Part shown: piece after piece, positions 37,211-46,229 of the stretch | Numbering within the stretch: the first letter of the stretch is position 1 | How the letters are laid out: each line of letters opens with the position of its first letter | Origin: Piscinibacter sp. | GTDB taxonomy: Bacteria; Pseudomonadota; Gammaproteobacteria; Burkholderiales; Burkholderiaceae_C | NCBI GenBank assembly: GCA_017983795.1 | Contig: JAGOAS010000011.1 | Span: 1-64,000 of the forward strand | DNA length: 64,000 nucleotides | Direction of reading: 5' to 3' | Notes under the pieces: model-generated | What the model was told of the DNA's origin: nothing | The model's database searches: none | The model's input: only the letters and a program-made list of their open reading frames with translations | Made by a program: the position numbers and the translations under genes

Positions 37211-38227
37211 TCACTTGCGCTTGGCGCGCGGATGCGCGGCGTCGTAGACCTTGGAGAGATGCCCGAAATCCAGCCGCGTGTAGACCTGCGTGGTGGTGAT
37301 GTTGGCGTGACCGAGCAGCTCCTGCACCGCGCGCAGGTCGCCGCTGGACTGCAGCAGGTGCGAGGCGAAGGAGTGGCGCAGCATGTGCGGATGCACGTGC
37401 GTCGGCAGCCCGGCCTGCAGGGCGCTGCGCTTCAGGCGCGAGCGCAGCTGGCTCGGCGTGAGGCGCGTGCCGCGCCGGCTGACGAAGAGCGCACTCTCGC
37501 CGGCCGCGGCGAGTTCGGCGCGTACCTCGAGCCAGCGCGCCAGCGCCTTCAGCGCCGCGGCGCCCACCGGCACGCTGCGCCGCTTGCTGCCCTTGCCGAG
37601 CACGTGCGCGCTGCCCTCGGCCGCGTCGATCCAGCCGGCGGTTGCCGCGCCCGCGCCAATGTCGAGCCCGATCAGCTCGCCGACGCGCAGGCCGCAGCCG
37701 TAGAGCAGCTCGACGATGCAGTGGTCGCGCACCGCGAGGCGCGGGTCGCCCGCGTCGTCGGCATCGGGGTGGTGGTCGGCCAGCGCCATCGCCTGGTCGA
37801 CCGGCAGCGCCTTGGGCAGCGGCTTGGCGGCCTTGGGCGCACGCACGCCCTCCACCGGGTTGAGCGCGACCAGCCCGTCACGCCCGAGCCAGCGATACAG
37901 CCCGCGCCAGGCCGAGAGCACCAGCGCGATGCTGCGCGGCGCGAGCCCCTGCGCATGCAGCTGCGCGGCCCAGCGGCGCACGTGGTGCACCTGCACCTCG
38001 CGCAACTCGACCGGATGCCTGTGCGCGAAGCCCCGCAGCCGCTCGAAGGCCTCGCCGTACATCGCCAGCGTGCGCGGCGCGAGGCGCCGCTCCACCTCGA
38101 GGTGGACGAGGTGCCTGGAGATGTCGTCGTGAGATGACAGCCCCTCGTCCGCGGAGTACCGCGGCCGATCCCCCGGGGGGATGCGGGCCGGCTTGGGAGC
38201 GGCCCGGCGCTCGGCCCGCACAACCAT
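37211..38227 (-). CDS. xerC: Site-specific tyrosine recombinase XerC
   Basis: 338 residues. An N-terminal SAM-like DNA-binding domain ('HLVHLEVERRLAPRTLAMY') precedes the catalytic domain. The catalytic Arg lies in 'GCGLRVGELIGLD', Lys in 'GKGSKRR', then His281/Arg284 in 'HPHMLRHSFA', His307 in 'LGHANI' and Tyr316 in 'VYTRLDF'. With XerD it resolves chromosome dimers at dif. The start at 38227 shares its A with the stop of the DUF484 gene (TGATG). About 30 N-terminal residues are extra compared with E. coli XerC. Confidence 0.95.
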   Translation of the reverse strand: MVVRAERRAAPKPARIPPGDRPRYSADEGLSSHDDISRHLVHLEVERRLAPRTLAMYGEAFERLRGFAHRHPVELREVQVHHVRRWAAQLHAQGLAPRSIALVLSAWRGLYRWLGRDGLVALNPVEGVRAPKAAKPLPKALPVDQAMALADHHPDADDAGDPRLAVRDHCIVELLYGCGLRVGELIGLDIGAGAATAGWIDAAEGSAHVLGKGSKRRSVPVGAAALKALARWLEVRAELAAAGESALFVSRRGTRLTPSQLRSRLKRSALQAGLPTHVHPHMLRHSFASHLLQSSGDLRAVQELLGHANITTTQVYTRLDFGHLSKVYDAAHPRAKRK

Positions 38228-38904
38228 CAGCCCACCGGCAAGAGTCTCGACAGCGACGCGCTCGCCAGCTCGCCGATGCGCTGCAGGAACTCGGTGCCCA
38301 TCTCGGCGGTGTAGCGCGTCGGGTCGGGCGAGGCCAGCACCAGCATGCCGAAGGCTTCGACGCCGGCGCCGTGGCGCAGCGGAATCATCGCGAGCGACAT
38401 CGCCGCGGCCGGGTCGTCCAGCCACTGCGCGGCCTCGAAGCCGCTGTTCACGCCGCAGTAGGGCAGCGTCAGGCTGGCGGCGAGGCTTTGCACGTCCTTG
38501 CTCACCGGCGCGGCGAAGGCGAGCGATCCGAAGGCGTCGGCCGCGCCCCAGACGCGGATGCCCGACTGCGGGATCATGAACTGGTGCATCAGCTCGCGCG
38601 TCAGCACCTCGGGCAGGTCGGCCGCGCTGGCGGTGAGCATCAGCGCACGCGTCCAGCGGTGCAGCCGGTCGGCGATGGCCACATTCTCCTGGCCGTGGCG
38701 GATCATCTCGATGATCTTGCCCTCCAGGCCCTTGATCTTCTCGCGCAGCATTTCCATCTGCCGCTCCTGCAGCGAGACGGCGCGCTGGCCATGCGGGCTG
38801 GTGAGCTGGATGCTGGCGAGCAGCTCGGCATTGCGCTCGAAGAAGCCCGGGTTGTGGGCGAGAAAGTTGGCGATGTCCGCTTCGGTGATGCCCTGGATGC
38901 TCAC
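38227..38904 (-). CDS. DUF484 protein
   Basis: 225 residues from GTG 38904, which overlaps the dapF stop (GTGA). '[20 protein letters not shown]' and '[19 protein letters not shown]' (a coiled-coil-like segment) are the DUF484 N-terminal marks. A GAF-like domain follows ('[19 protein letters not shown]', '[20 protein letters not shown]'). The gene lies between dapF and xerC in most proteobacteria, and its role is undefined. Confidence 0.92.
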   Translation of the reverse strand: MSIQGITEADIANFLAHNPGFFERNAELLASIQLTSPHGQRAVSLQERQMEMLREKIKGLEGKIIEMIRHGQENVAIADRLHRWTRALMLTASAADLPEVLTRELMHQFMIPQSGIRVWGAADAFGSLAFAAPVSKDVQSLAASLTLPYCGVNSGFEAAQWLDDPAAAMSLAMIPLRHGAGVEAFGMLVLASPDPTRYTAEMGTEFLQRIGELASASLSRLLPVG

Positions 38905-39755
38905 AGTTCGATTTCTCCCTCGAAGACGGTGACCGCCGGCCCCGTCATGAATACATGCGAATCGCCGCCGGCCCACTCGATGGTGAGCACGCCGCCGCGC
39001 GTCTCGACGTCGACCTTGGCATCGAGCAGCCCGAGCCGGATGCCTGCCACCACCGCCGCGCAGGCGCCGGTGCCGCAGGCGAGCGTCTCGCCGGCGCCGC
39101 GCTCGTGCACGCGCAATCGGATGCGAGCGCGCGAGAGCACCTGCGCGAAGCCGGCGTTGACGTGGCGCGGAAAGCGCGCATGCGTCTCGATCGCCGGGCC
39201 CTGCACCGCCACCAGCGCCGCATCGACGTCGTGCACGAACTGCACGGCATGCGGGTTGCCCATCGAGAGCACGGCCACTTCGGCAGCGTAGTCGCCCAGA
39301 TCGAGCGGCCAGAGCTCGAAGCCGTTCTGAAGGCGCGGCGTCAACCCGCGTGCGCCGAAGGGCACGCGCGCCAGATCGAATACCGGCGCGTTCATGTCGA
39401 CCGTGACGCGGCCGTCGGCTTGCGCGCGCAGTTCGAGCAGCGTATTCATGGTCTCCACGCGCACCGTGCTCTTGGCCGTCAGTCCCTTGTCCTGCACGAA
39501 GCGCACGAAGCAGCGCGCGCCGTTGCCGCATTGCTCGACCTCGTCGCCGCTGCCGCCGTTGAAGATGCGGTAGCGAAAATCCACGCCCGGCGTGGCGCTC
39601 TTCTCGACCACCAGGATCTGGTCGGCGCCGACGCCGAAGCGGCGGTCGCCGAGCTTGCGGCACTGCTCGCGCGTGAGCTCGATGGGCGCGCGCGTGGCGT
39701 CGAGCACGACGAAGTCGTTGCCCGCGCCTTGCATCTTGGTGAAGTGGAGCTTCAT
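38901..39755 (-). CDS. dapF: Diaminopimelate epimerase
   Basis: 284 residues. '[15 protein letters not shown]' is the N-terminal signature. The two catalytic cysteines stand in '[10 protein letters not shown]' and '[11 protein letters not shown]', with '[11 protein letters not shown]' between. It interconverts LL- and meso-diaminopimelate for lysine and peptidoglycan. It leads the dapF-DUF484-xerC run, in which all three genes overlap by one to four bases. Confidence 0.97.
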   Translation of the reverse strand: MKLHFTKMQGAGNDFVVLDATRAPIELTREQCRKLGDRRFGVGADQILVVEKSATPGVDFRYRIFNGGSGDEVEQCGNGARCFVRFVQDKGLTAKSTVRVETMNTLLELRAQADGRVTVDMNAPVFDLARVPFGARGLTPRLQNGFELWPLDLGDYAAEVAVLSMGNPHAVQFVHDVDAALVAVQGPAIETHARFPRHVNAGFAQVLSRARIRLRVHERGAGETLACGTGACAAVVAGIRLGLLDAKVDVETRGGVLTIEWAGGDSHVFMTGPAVTVFEGEIEL

Positions 39756-39780
39756 TGCCAGCGGATTATCGCTTCGACGA

Positions 39781-39860
39781 CTCCGTTCGCCCTGAGCCTG
39801 TCGAAGGGCTCCGCGCTGCATCTCGAGGGGCTTCGACAAGCTCAGCCCGAACGGTGGAGG
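39781..39860. repeat. Paired inverted REP elements
   Basis: Two arms of the Burkholderiales-type REP face each other: one reads GTTCGCCCTGAGCCTGTCGA (from 39785), the other is its near reverse complement from about 39830 (CTTCGACAAGCTCAGCCCGA). They are separated by a short spacer and lie between the lpxL-like stop and dapF start. A single arm of the same family occurs inside the methyltransferase gene at 61068-61090. Such pairs form strong hairpins and are often mobilised by RAYT transposases; none is in the window. Confidence 0.85.
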
Positions 39861-39870
39861 CGGGGCCCGT

Positions 39871-40758
39871 TCAGTACAGCGAAGCCTCGCCCGCCGGCCG
39901 CGTCTTGAAGCGCTTGTGCACCCACAGGTACTGCGCCGGGTTCTCGCGGATGCGCTCCTCGATCCAGCGGTTCATGCGCGCGGTGTCGGCGAGCGCATCG
40001 TCGCTGGGGAAGTCGTTCCAGGGCGGCAAGAAGCGCACGCGGTAGCCTTGGCCGCCGGGCAGCATCTCGGCGAGCACCGGCTGCACCGTCATGTTCAGCA
40101 GCCTGGCCATGCGCGAGGGCGCCAGCAGCGTGGCCGCGGGCACGCCGAAGAAGGGCACGAAGGCGGCGTCGCGCTCGCCGAAATCCATGTCGGGCAGGTT
40201 GAAGAAACCGGTGCCCTGGCGGATCTCGCGGATCAGCGGCTTGGCCGAATCGCTGCGCGGAAAGATCACCGCATTGCCCAGGCGCAGCCGGCCCTCGCGC
40301 ATGATGGCGTCCATCACCGGGTTGCTCTGCTGCTGGTAGATCGAAGCGCCCTTGCGCTTCTGGAACAGCAGCACCGAGGCACCCGCCACGTCCAGCGCCA
40401 TGAAGTGCGGCACCAGCCACATCACCGGCCGTTCGCTGCGCTCGGCCAGATCGACCTCGCCCTCGACGTGGATCAGCTCCATCAGCCGCTCGCGCGGCGC
40501 CCACCACAGCAGGCCGCGCTCGACGATGCTGCGGCCCAGCCAGCCGAAATGCTCGCGCGCCAGCGCCTCGCGCTCGGCCGCGCCCTTGTGCGGAAAGCAC
40601 AGCTCCAGGTTGCGCAAGGCGATGCGCCGCCGCGAGCCGGCGAGGCGATACAGCAGCGCACCCAGGCCCTGGCCGATGCGCGCCTGCGCCGCGAGCGGCA
40701 GCCAGTGGATCAGCCACAGCGCGGCCAGCAGCATGCGTGTCGCGAAGGCCTGCATCAT
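39871..40758 (-). CDS. Lysophospholipid/lipid A acyltransferase, LpxL/LpxM family
   Basis: 295 residues. One N-terminal membrane helix ('[20 protein letters not shown]') is followed by the HxxxxD motif in '[12 protein letters not shown]', '[17 protein letters not shown]' and '[15 protein letters not shown]'. It adds a secondary acyl chain to lipid A at the inner membrane. The start at 40758 overlaps the stop of the paralog by one base (TGATG), so the two acyltransferases are coupled. Confidence 0.9.
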   Translation of the reverse strand: MMQAFATRMLLAALWLIHWLPLAAQARIGQGLGALLYRLAGSRRRIALRNLELCFPHKGAAEREALAREHFGWLGRSIVERGLLWWAPRERLMELIHVEGEVDLAERSERPVMWLVPHFMALDVAGASVLLFQKRKGASIYQQQSNPVMDAIMREGRLRLGNAVIFPRSDSAKPLIREIRQGTGFFNLPDMDFGERDAAFVPFFGVPAATLLAPSRMARLLNMTVQPVLAEMLPGGQGYRVRFLPPWNDFPSDDALADTARMNRWIEERIRENPAQYLWVHKRFKTRPAGEASLY

Positions 40759-41618
40759 CACTCGGAAGAGGAGGCGCGCGGCGCCTTGTAGCGGTGGTAG
40801 CCCCACAGGTACTGCTGCGGGCACTGGCGGATCAGGTGTTCCATGGCACGGTTCACGACCGCCGCGGACTCTGCCTGCGCCGCCGCATCGCCCGGCAGCG
40901 CCTCGGGCAGCGGCTGGAAGCGCACCACGTAGCCCTGCCCGCGCGGCAGCCGCTCGCCCCAGATCAGCAGCACCACCGCACCGGTCTGCTGCGCGAGGCG
41001 CGCCGCCAGCGTCATGGTGTAGGCGCGCTGGCCGAAGAACGGCGCCCACTCGCCCTGTCCTTCGGGCGGCACCTGGTCGGGCAGCAGGCCCACCGTCTCG
41101 CCGCGGCGCAGCGCGCGGATCATCTGCCGCACGCCGGCCAGCGAGGCCGGCGCGGTCGCCAGGCCCTCGCGCCCCCGCGAGGCTTCCATCACCTCGCGCA
41201 GCCAGGGCTGCTTGGCCGGGCGGTAGAGCACGGTGATCGGCCCGTACTGCGCGGCGAAGCGCTCCGCATAGGCCTGCGCGCAGATCTCGAAGCAGCCCAG
41301 GTGCGGCGTCAGCAGCAGCAGGCCACGCCCGCCGGCGTGCGCAGCGGCTACCAGCTCGGCACCCTCGATGCGCGTGAACGAGGCGAGCGGCGTGGAGGCC
41401 GGACGCAGCCACAGGAAGGGCAGCTCCATCACCATGCGGCCGGCTTCGGCGATGGCCGCGCGCGCGGCGGCCGGGGCTATGCCCGCACTGCGCACGTGGT
41501 CGTCGAAGCGATGCCGGTACGTAGGCGACAGCCAGTAGCCCAGCCAGCCCACCAGGCTGCCCAGGGTGTGCAGAAAAGCCAGCGATCGGCCCGAGAGCCA
41601 GCGGAACAGTCGGATCAT
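40758..41618 (-). CDS. Lysophospholipid/lipid A acyltransferase, LpxL/LpxM family
   Basis: 286 residues, a paralog of the preceding entry. Membrane helix near residues 10-30, HxxxxE motif in 'LLTPHLGCFEICAQAYA', 'ITVLYRPAKQPWLREVM', 'VGLLPDQVPPEGQGEWAPFFG' in parts, and 'CPQQYLWGYHRYKAPR'. The first-acting and second-acting enzymes cannot be told apart by sequence alone. The gene is divergent from metK and its start is seven bases from the metK -10 box. Confidence 0.9.
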   Translation of the reverse strand: MIRLFRWLSGRSLAFLHTLGSLVGWLGYWLSPTYRHRFDDHVRSAGIAPAAARAAIAEAGRMVMELPFLWLRPASTPLASFTRIEGAELVAAAHAGGRGLLLLTPHLGCFEICAQAYAERFAAQYGPITVLYRPAKQPWLREVMEASRGREGLATAPASLAGVRQMIRALRRGETVGLLPDQVPPEGQGEWAPFFGQRAYTMTLAARLAQQTGAVVLLIWGERLPRGQGYVVRFQPLPEALPGDAAAQAESAAVVNRAMEHLIRQCPQQYLWGYHRYKAPRASSSE

Positions 41619-41624
41619 TTTTTC

Positions 41625-41630
41625 TATAAT
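41625..41630 (+). promoter_or_regulatory. metK -10 box
   Basis: A consensus TATAAT in otherwise very GC-rich DNA. The -35 region is poor (CGGAAC-like at the expected distance). Transcription would start near 41637, giving a leader of about 115 bases before metK. Confidence 0.6.
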
Positions 41631-41654
41631 CGCGCCGTCGCCGAGTTACTGAAC

Positions 41655-41751
41655 TACTTGCGGGGCGACTCACAAATCCCGCTAAAGCGTTCGCCGCTCC
41701 TCCAGAACTGCAAGGCCGGCAACGCGTTTGCAACCTGACTGGAGTTTAAGA
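41655..41751 (+). ncRNA. Structured metK leader, candidate translational regulator
   Basis: Two elements are visible. First, GCGGG (41660-41664) pairs with CCCGC (41678-41682), and the loop GCGA (41665-41668) can pair with TCGC (41691-41694), an H-type pseudoknot. Second, CTCCAG (41700-41705) pairs perfectly with CTGGAG (41739-41744), around an inner TGCAA/TTGCA stem (41709-41713 with 41728-41732). CTGGAG holds the Shine-Dalgarno of metK, so the second stem would block initiation. This is the logic of translational SAM riboswitches on metK genes, but the sequence was not matched to a known class. Confidence 0.5.
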
Positions 41752-42936
41752 GTGTCGAACGACTTCCTTTTCACGTCCGAATCCGTCTCCGAGGGCCACC
41801 CCGACAAGGTCGCCGACCAGATCTCGGACGCCATTCTCGACGCCATCTTCAAGCAGGACCCGAAGAGCCGGGTCGCTGCCGAGACGCTGACCAACACCGG
41901 CCTCGTGGTGCTGGCCGGCGAGATCACCACCAACGCGCACGTCGACTACATCCAGGTCGCGCGCGACACCATCAAGCGCATCGGCTACGACAACACCGAG
42001 TACGGCATCGACTACAAGGGCTGCGCGGTGCTGGTCGCCTACGACAAGCAGAGCAACGACATCGCCCAGGGCGTCGACCACGCCAGCGACGACCACCTCA
42101 ACACCGGCGCCGGTGACCAGGGCCTGATGTTCGGCTACGCCTGCGACGAGACGCCCGAGCTGATGCCCGCGCCGATCCACTACGCGCACCGCCTCGTCGA
42201 GCGCCAGGCGCAGCTGCGCAAGGACGGCCGCCTGCCCTTCCTGCGCCCCGACGCGAAGAGCCAGGTGACGATGCGCTACGTCGACGGCAAGCCGCACAGC
42301 ATCGACACCGTGGTGCTCTCCACCCAGCACAGCCCCGACCAGAGCGAGACGCCGACCAAGCTGAAGGCGAGCTTCTACGAGGCCATCCGCGAGGAGATCA
42401 TCAAGCCGGTGCTGCCCAAGGAGTGGCTGACCAAGGACACCAAGTACCTGATCAACCCGACCGGCCGCTTCGTCATCGGCGGCCCGCAGGGCGACTGCGG
42501 CCTGACCGGCCGCAAGATCATCGTCGACACCTACGGCGGCGCCTGCCCGCACGGCGGCGGCGCGTTCTCGGGCAAGGATCCGAGCAAGGTCGACCGCTCG
42601 GCCGCCTACGCGGCGCGCTACGTGGCCAAGAACGTGGTGGCCGCCGGCCTGGCGCGCCAGTGCCAGGTGCAGGTGGCCTATGCCATCGGCGTGGCCAAGC
42701 CGATGAACATCACGGTCTACACCGAGGGCACGGGCAAGATCAGCGACGAGAAGCTGAGCGCCATCGTGGCCGAGGTGTTCGACCTGCGTCCGAAGGGCAT
42801 CATCCAGATGCTCGACCTGCTGCGCCCGATCTACGAGAAGACCGCCGCCTACGGCCACTTCGGCCGCGAGGAGCCGGAGTTCACGTGGGAGAAGACCGAC
42901 AAGGTCCAGGCACTGCGCGCAGCGGCCGGGCTGTAA
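41752..42936 (+). CDS. metK: S-adenosylmethionine synthetase
   Basis: 394 residues from GTG 41752. '[20 protein letters not shown]' is the N-terminal signature, '[12 protein letters not shown]' the second, and '[20 protein letters not shown]' with '[16 protein letters not shown]' the phosphate-binding ones. It makes SAM from methionine and ATP. The GTG start and the occluded Shine-Dalgarno in its leader suggest strong translational control. Its last 56 bases overlap the convergent regulator gene. Confidence 0.98.
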   Translation: MSNDFLFTSESVSEGHPDKVADQISDAILDAIFKQDPKSRVAAETLTNTGLVVLAGEITTNAHVDYIQVARDTIKRIGYDNTEYGIDYKGCAVLVAYDKQSNDIAQGVDHASDDHLNTGAGDQGLMFGYACDETPELMPAPIHYAHRLVERQAQLRKDGRLPFLRPDAKSQVTMRYVDGKPHSIDTVVLSTQHSPDQSETPTKLKASFYEAIREEIIKPVLPKEWLTKDTKYLINPTGRFVIGGPQGDCGLTGRKIIVDTYGGACPHGGGAFSGKDPSKVDRSAAYAARYVAKNVVAAGLARQCQVQVAYAIGVAKPMNITVYTEGTGKISDEKLSAIVAEVFDLRPKGIIQMLDLLRPIYEKTAAYGHFGREEPEFTWEKTDKVQALRAAAGL

Positions 42937-45900
42937 GCGGCTGCAGCAGCGGCGCGCGCAGCAGGAAGTTCTCGCGCCAGGCAGTCGGCAGCGTCGAGGC
43001 CGCCTGCTGCATCCAGGCCGAGCTGCGCAGCGCGATGCGCCCGGCCAGCTCGCCGTCGCTGGTCCACAGCGCGGCGCACAGCTGTGCGCCGATGCGGGCG
43101 AACCACTCGGTGCCGGTCACGCCGTCTTCGACGCACTGCCACGCGGCCAGCGCGATCTCGCGCGCCTCGTCGGCGCGCCCGGCCTCGCGCAGGGCGGCCA
43201 CGCGGCGGCCCTGCACCGACAGCCACAGGCCGTGCGCGCCCTGCTCGCGGGCGCTGGCAGCCGTCATCGCCAGCAGCGGCAGGATGGCCGCCGGCGCACA
43301 GCCGGGCTGCGCGACGCACAGCAGCGCGGCGCGCAGCGGCATGTCGTCGATCGCGACGATCTCGTCGAGCACCGCCTGCGCCGGCAGCGGCTCGCCGGCA
43401 CCGAGCAGCGCGGCGCGCACGCGCGGCCGCTCCGGGCCGTGCAGGTCGCCGCGCGCGGCCAGCATCTGCCAGGCCTTGAGCGCCAGGTCGCGGCGGCCGA
43501 GTTCGAAGTGCAGCGCCGCCTGGCGCGCCAGCGCGGCCACGTCGCTGCGCACCAGCCCGCGCGCGCACAAGGCCACGGCGCGTTCCACGTCGGCCAGCGC
43601 CGCCCCCAGGTCGCCGCAGCAGGCGTGGATGGCCGCGCAGCTGACCAGCGTGTTGGAGCGCGTGTTGGCATAGATGTCGTCGCGGTCGTCGTCGGCCAGC
43701 GCCCGTGCCACCCAGCGCTGCGCCCGCGCGCCATCACCCTGCTCGATGGCGTTGCAGGCCAGCGAGGCGGCGATGCCGAGCGCCCAGGGCGTGCCGCGCC
43801 GCTGGCTGGCCACCACGATGGCCTCCTCGAGGCGCCGGTCGCCCTCGGCGTAGCGGCCGAGCGAGCTGAGGATCGCGCCCAGCGCGTGCAGCAGCTTGAA
43901 GTGCGTGTCGCGCAGATCGAGCCGCGCCGTGCCGGGCACGACGTCGGCCAGACGCCGCAGCGCGGCCTCGCCGTGGCGTGCGGCGCCGGCCAGTTCGCGG
44001 CGCTCCCAGTCGAGCGCGGTCAGGTCCCACAGCAGCTCGACCTCGATGTCCGCGGCGCCCGCGTCGCGCGCCAGTGCCAGGGCCCGCGCGGCCACACGGC
44101 GCGCGTCGGCGAAGCGGCGCTTCTCCACCAGCAGCGCCACGTGCAGGCAGGCCGTCGCGGCGCGCTGGGCGTCGTCTTCGGCCAGCGCGTCCAGTTGCGC
44201 GGCCCAATGCTCGACCTGTTCGTCGATGCGGTATTCGCTCATCGCCTCGGCGGCGCGGAAGTAGGCGTCGAAGGCCTCGCGGCGGCGTCCGGCGGCCTGC
44301 AGGATGTCGCCGGCCTGCGCGTACCGGTGGCCCGCCGCTTCGTGCTGCCACAGCCCACGCGCATGCTCCGCCGCGGCCATCAGCTGCGGCGCGGCGCGCA
44401 GCGTCTCGCCGGCGGCCAGCCAGTGTTCGGCCACGCGCGCCGGCGCGCCGTCGTGCGCCTCGAGCCAGGCCGCCACTTCGGCGTGCAGCGGGCGCGCCAC
44501 CGCCTGCGGCACCGAGGCCAGCGCGGCTTCGGCGATGAGGTCGTGCGCGAAGCCGCCGTCGCGCAGCACCTGCGCGGCCTCGAGCTCGCTCCACGCGTCG
44601 GTGAGATCGATCAGGCGTTGGCCCAGCACCGAGGCCGCCAGCGCGGAGTTCAGGTCCTGCCCGGCCACCGCGGCGCAGCGCGCCAGGCGCAAGGCCGGCG
44701 CGCTGAGCCGCGCCAGCCGCTGCTGGATCAGGCGCAGCACGCTGGCGGCCACCGGCCAGTCGATCGCTGCCGGCGCCGGCCCGCGCAGCGCCAGGGCGCG
44801 GCCCGGCCGGGCCCAGGCGGCCTTGATCGTCTCGAGCACGAACAGCGGATTGCCCGCGGTGCGCGAGCGCAGCGATTCGGCCTGCGCCGCGCCGCCCAGG
44901 CCCTCGAGCCCCAGCGACTGCAGCAGCTCGGCGATGGCCGCCGCGTCCAGCGCCGGCAGCGTGACCGAGCGGGTGCTCGCCAGCCGCTCCATGGTGTCGA
45001 CGAAGGCGTGCGCCGCTTCGCCCAGCTCGGCCGGGCGCATCGCCACGATCCAGCCGCAGTCGCCGCGGCCGGCCAGCGCCTGCAGCAGTGCGACGCTGGC
45101 CGCATCCGCGAACTGCAGGTCGTCGACCACCGTGCAGCGCAGGCCGCGCTGCAGCGCCTGCGCGAACAGCGCCTCGACGACAGCCACCAGCTGCTCGCGC
45201 TGCGAGGGAACGGCCGCACCCAGCTCGGGCAGCAGGCGCGAGAGTTCCTCGCGCTGCGCCGCATCGGGCTGGAGCGCATGCCCGGCGATCAGCGCGCGCA
45301 GCCAGCGGCCGGCCAGGGCATAGGGCACGAACGCATCGCCCGGCCGCGCCCCGACCGCCACGACGCCTGCGCCCAGCTCGGCCAGCAGGCGCGACTTGCC
45401 CATGCCCGCCTCGCCCCGCAGCAGCACGACGAGCGGCTCGTGGCAGGCCTGCGCCAGCACGGCCCGCTCGGCATCGCGGCCGATCAGGCGCGGCGGGCGC
45501 ATCACCGCCGCGGGCACGGCCGCCGGCGCCGGCGGCGCGGCCGAGCTCTCGATGGTGCGCAGCAGCGCCAGGGTCTCGGGCGAGGGCGTGGCGCCCACCT
45601 CGTGCTTGAGCATGCGCTCGCAGGCGTCGAAGGCGAGCAGCGCGGCCGCGCGGTCGCCGGCGAGGTAGTGCAGGCGCACGACGCGCCGGTGGGCATCCTC
45701 GGAGGCCGGATCCAGCGCCAGCAACTCGCGGGCGTGCGCGAGCGCATCGGCCCAGTCCTGCGCCTGCTCGGCCATCGCCGACAGTTCGGCGAGTGAATCG
45801 CGCACCCGTTCGCGCCGGCGGCGGCGCTGGCGCGCCAGCCACGCTTCCAGCTCAGCGCCGAGCGCCAGCTCCACGCCGGCGAGCACGTCGTCGGAGTCCT

Positions 45901-46186
45901 CGAGGTCGTGCGACACCGCCTCGGCCAAGCTGAGCGTGGCCTGGCCCGCCACCAGATCGACGCCGGCCTGCCTCTTCAGCTGGAACAGCCGCTGGCGCAG
46001 TGCGTTGCGCGCCGCCTCGGGGGCGCTGTCGGGCCACAGCAGCTGCGCGAGGCGCATGCGCGGCGTCGCGCCTTCGATGGCCAGCCAGGCCAGCAGCGCG
46101 CCGTCGCGCGCGGCCAGCGCGATGCGGCGGCCGTCGCCGAGCGTGCAGGCCGGCGCGGCGCGGAGTTCGAGCTGCAGGGTGTGCAT
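42881..46186 (-). CDS. SARP-like transcriptional activator: winged helix - BTAD - ATPase - TPR
   Basis: 1101 residues. The N-terminal ~95 residues have the OmpR-like winged-helix layout of SARP/AfsR proteins ('[20 protein letters not shown]', '[20 protein letters not shown]'). A BTAD domain follows to about 200 ('[20 protein letters not shown]', '[19 protein letters not shown]'). Walker A '[16 protein letters not shown]' is at about 257-272 and Walker B '[14 protein letters not shown]' later. The rest is TPR-like helices. SARP proteins bind direct repeats with 11-bp spacing and recruit RNA polymerase. Such large forms are common in actinobacteria, less so here. It sits immediately downstream of the exported-protein cluster, on the same strand. 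The 3' end overlaps metK by 56 bases. Confidence 0.85.
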   Translation of the reverse strand: MHTLQLELRAAPACTLGDGRRIALAARDGALLAWLAIEGATPRMRLAQLLWPDSAPEAARNALRQRLFQLKRQAGVDLVAGQATLSLAEAVSHDLEDSDDVLAGVELALGAELEAWLARQRRRRRERVRDSLAELSAMAEQAQDWADALAHARELLALDPASEDAHRRVVRLHYLAGDRAAALLAFDACERMLKHEVGATPSPETLALLRTIESSAAPPAPAAVPAAVMRPPRLIGRDAERAVLAQACHEPLVVLLRGEAGMGKSRLLAELGAGVVAVGARPGDAFVPYALAGRWLRALIAGHALQPDAAQREELSRLLPELGAAVPSQREQLVAVVEALFAQALQRGLRCTVVDDLQFADAASVALLQALAGRGDCGWIVAMRPAELGEAAHAFVDTMERLASTRSVTLPALDAAAIAELLQSLGLEGLGGAAQAESLRSRTAGNPLFVLETIKAAWARPGRALALRGPAPAAIDWPVAASVLRLIQQRLARLSAPALRLARCAAVAGQDLNSALAASVLGQRLIDLTDAWSELEAAQVLRDGGFAHDLIAEAALASVPQAVARPLHAEVAAWLEAHDGAPARVAEHWLAAGETLRAAPQLMAAAEHARGLWQHEAAGHRYAQAGDILQAAGRRREAFDAYFRAAEAMSEYRIDEQVEHWAAQLDALAEDDAQRAATACLHVALLVEKRRFADARRVAARALALARDAGAADIEVELLWDLTALDWERRELAGAARHGEAALRRLADVVPGTARLDLRDTHFKLLHALGAILSSLGRYAEGDRRLEEAIVVASQRRGTPWALGIAASLACNAIEQGDGARAQRWVARALADDDRDDIYANTRSNTLVSCAAIHACCGDLGAALADVERAVALCARGLVRSDVAALARQAALHFELGRRDLALKAWQMLAARGDLHGPERPRVRAALLGAGEPLPAQAVLDEIVAIDDMPLRAALLCVAQPGCAPAAILPLLAMTAASAREQGAHGLWLSVQGRRVAALREAGRADEAREIALAAWQCVEDGVTGTEWFARIGAQLCAALWTSDGELAGRIALRSSAWMQQAASTLPTAWRENFLLRAPLLQPLTARPLRAVPGPCRSSPT

Positions 46187-46229
46187 GGTCGGGCGATGGT
46201 ATCGGCCCGCTGCCAGCCGGCCGTGTCGC

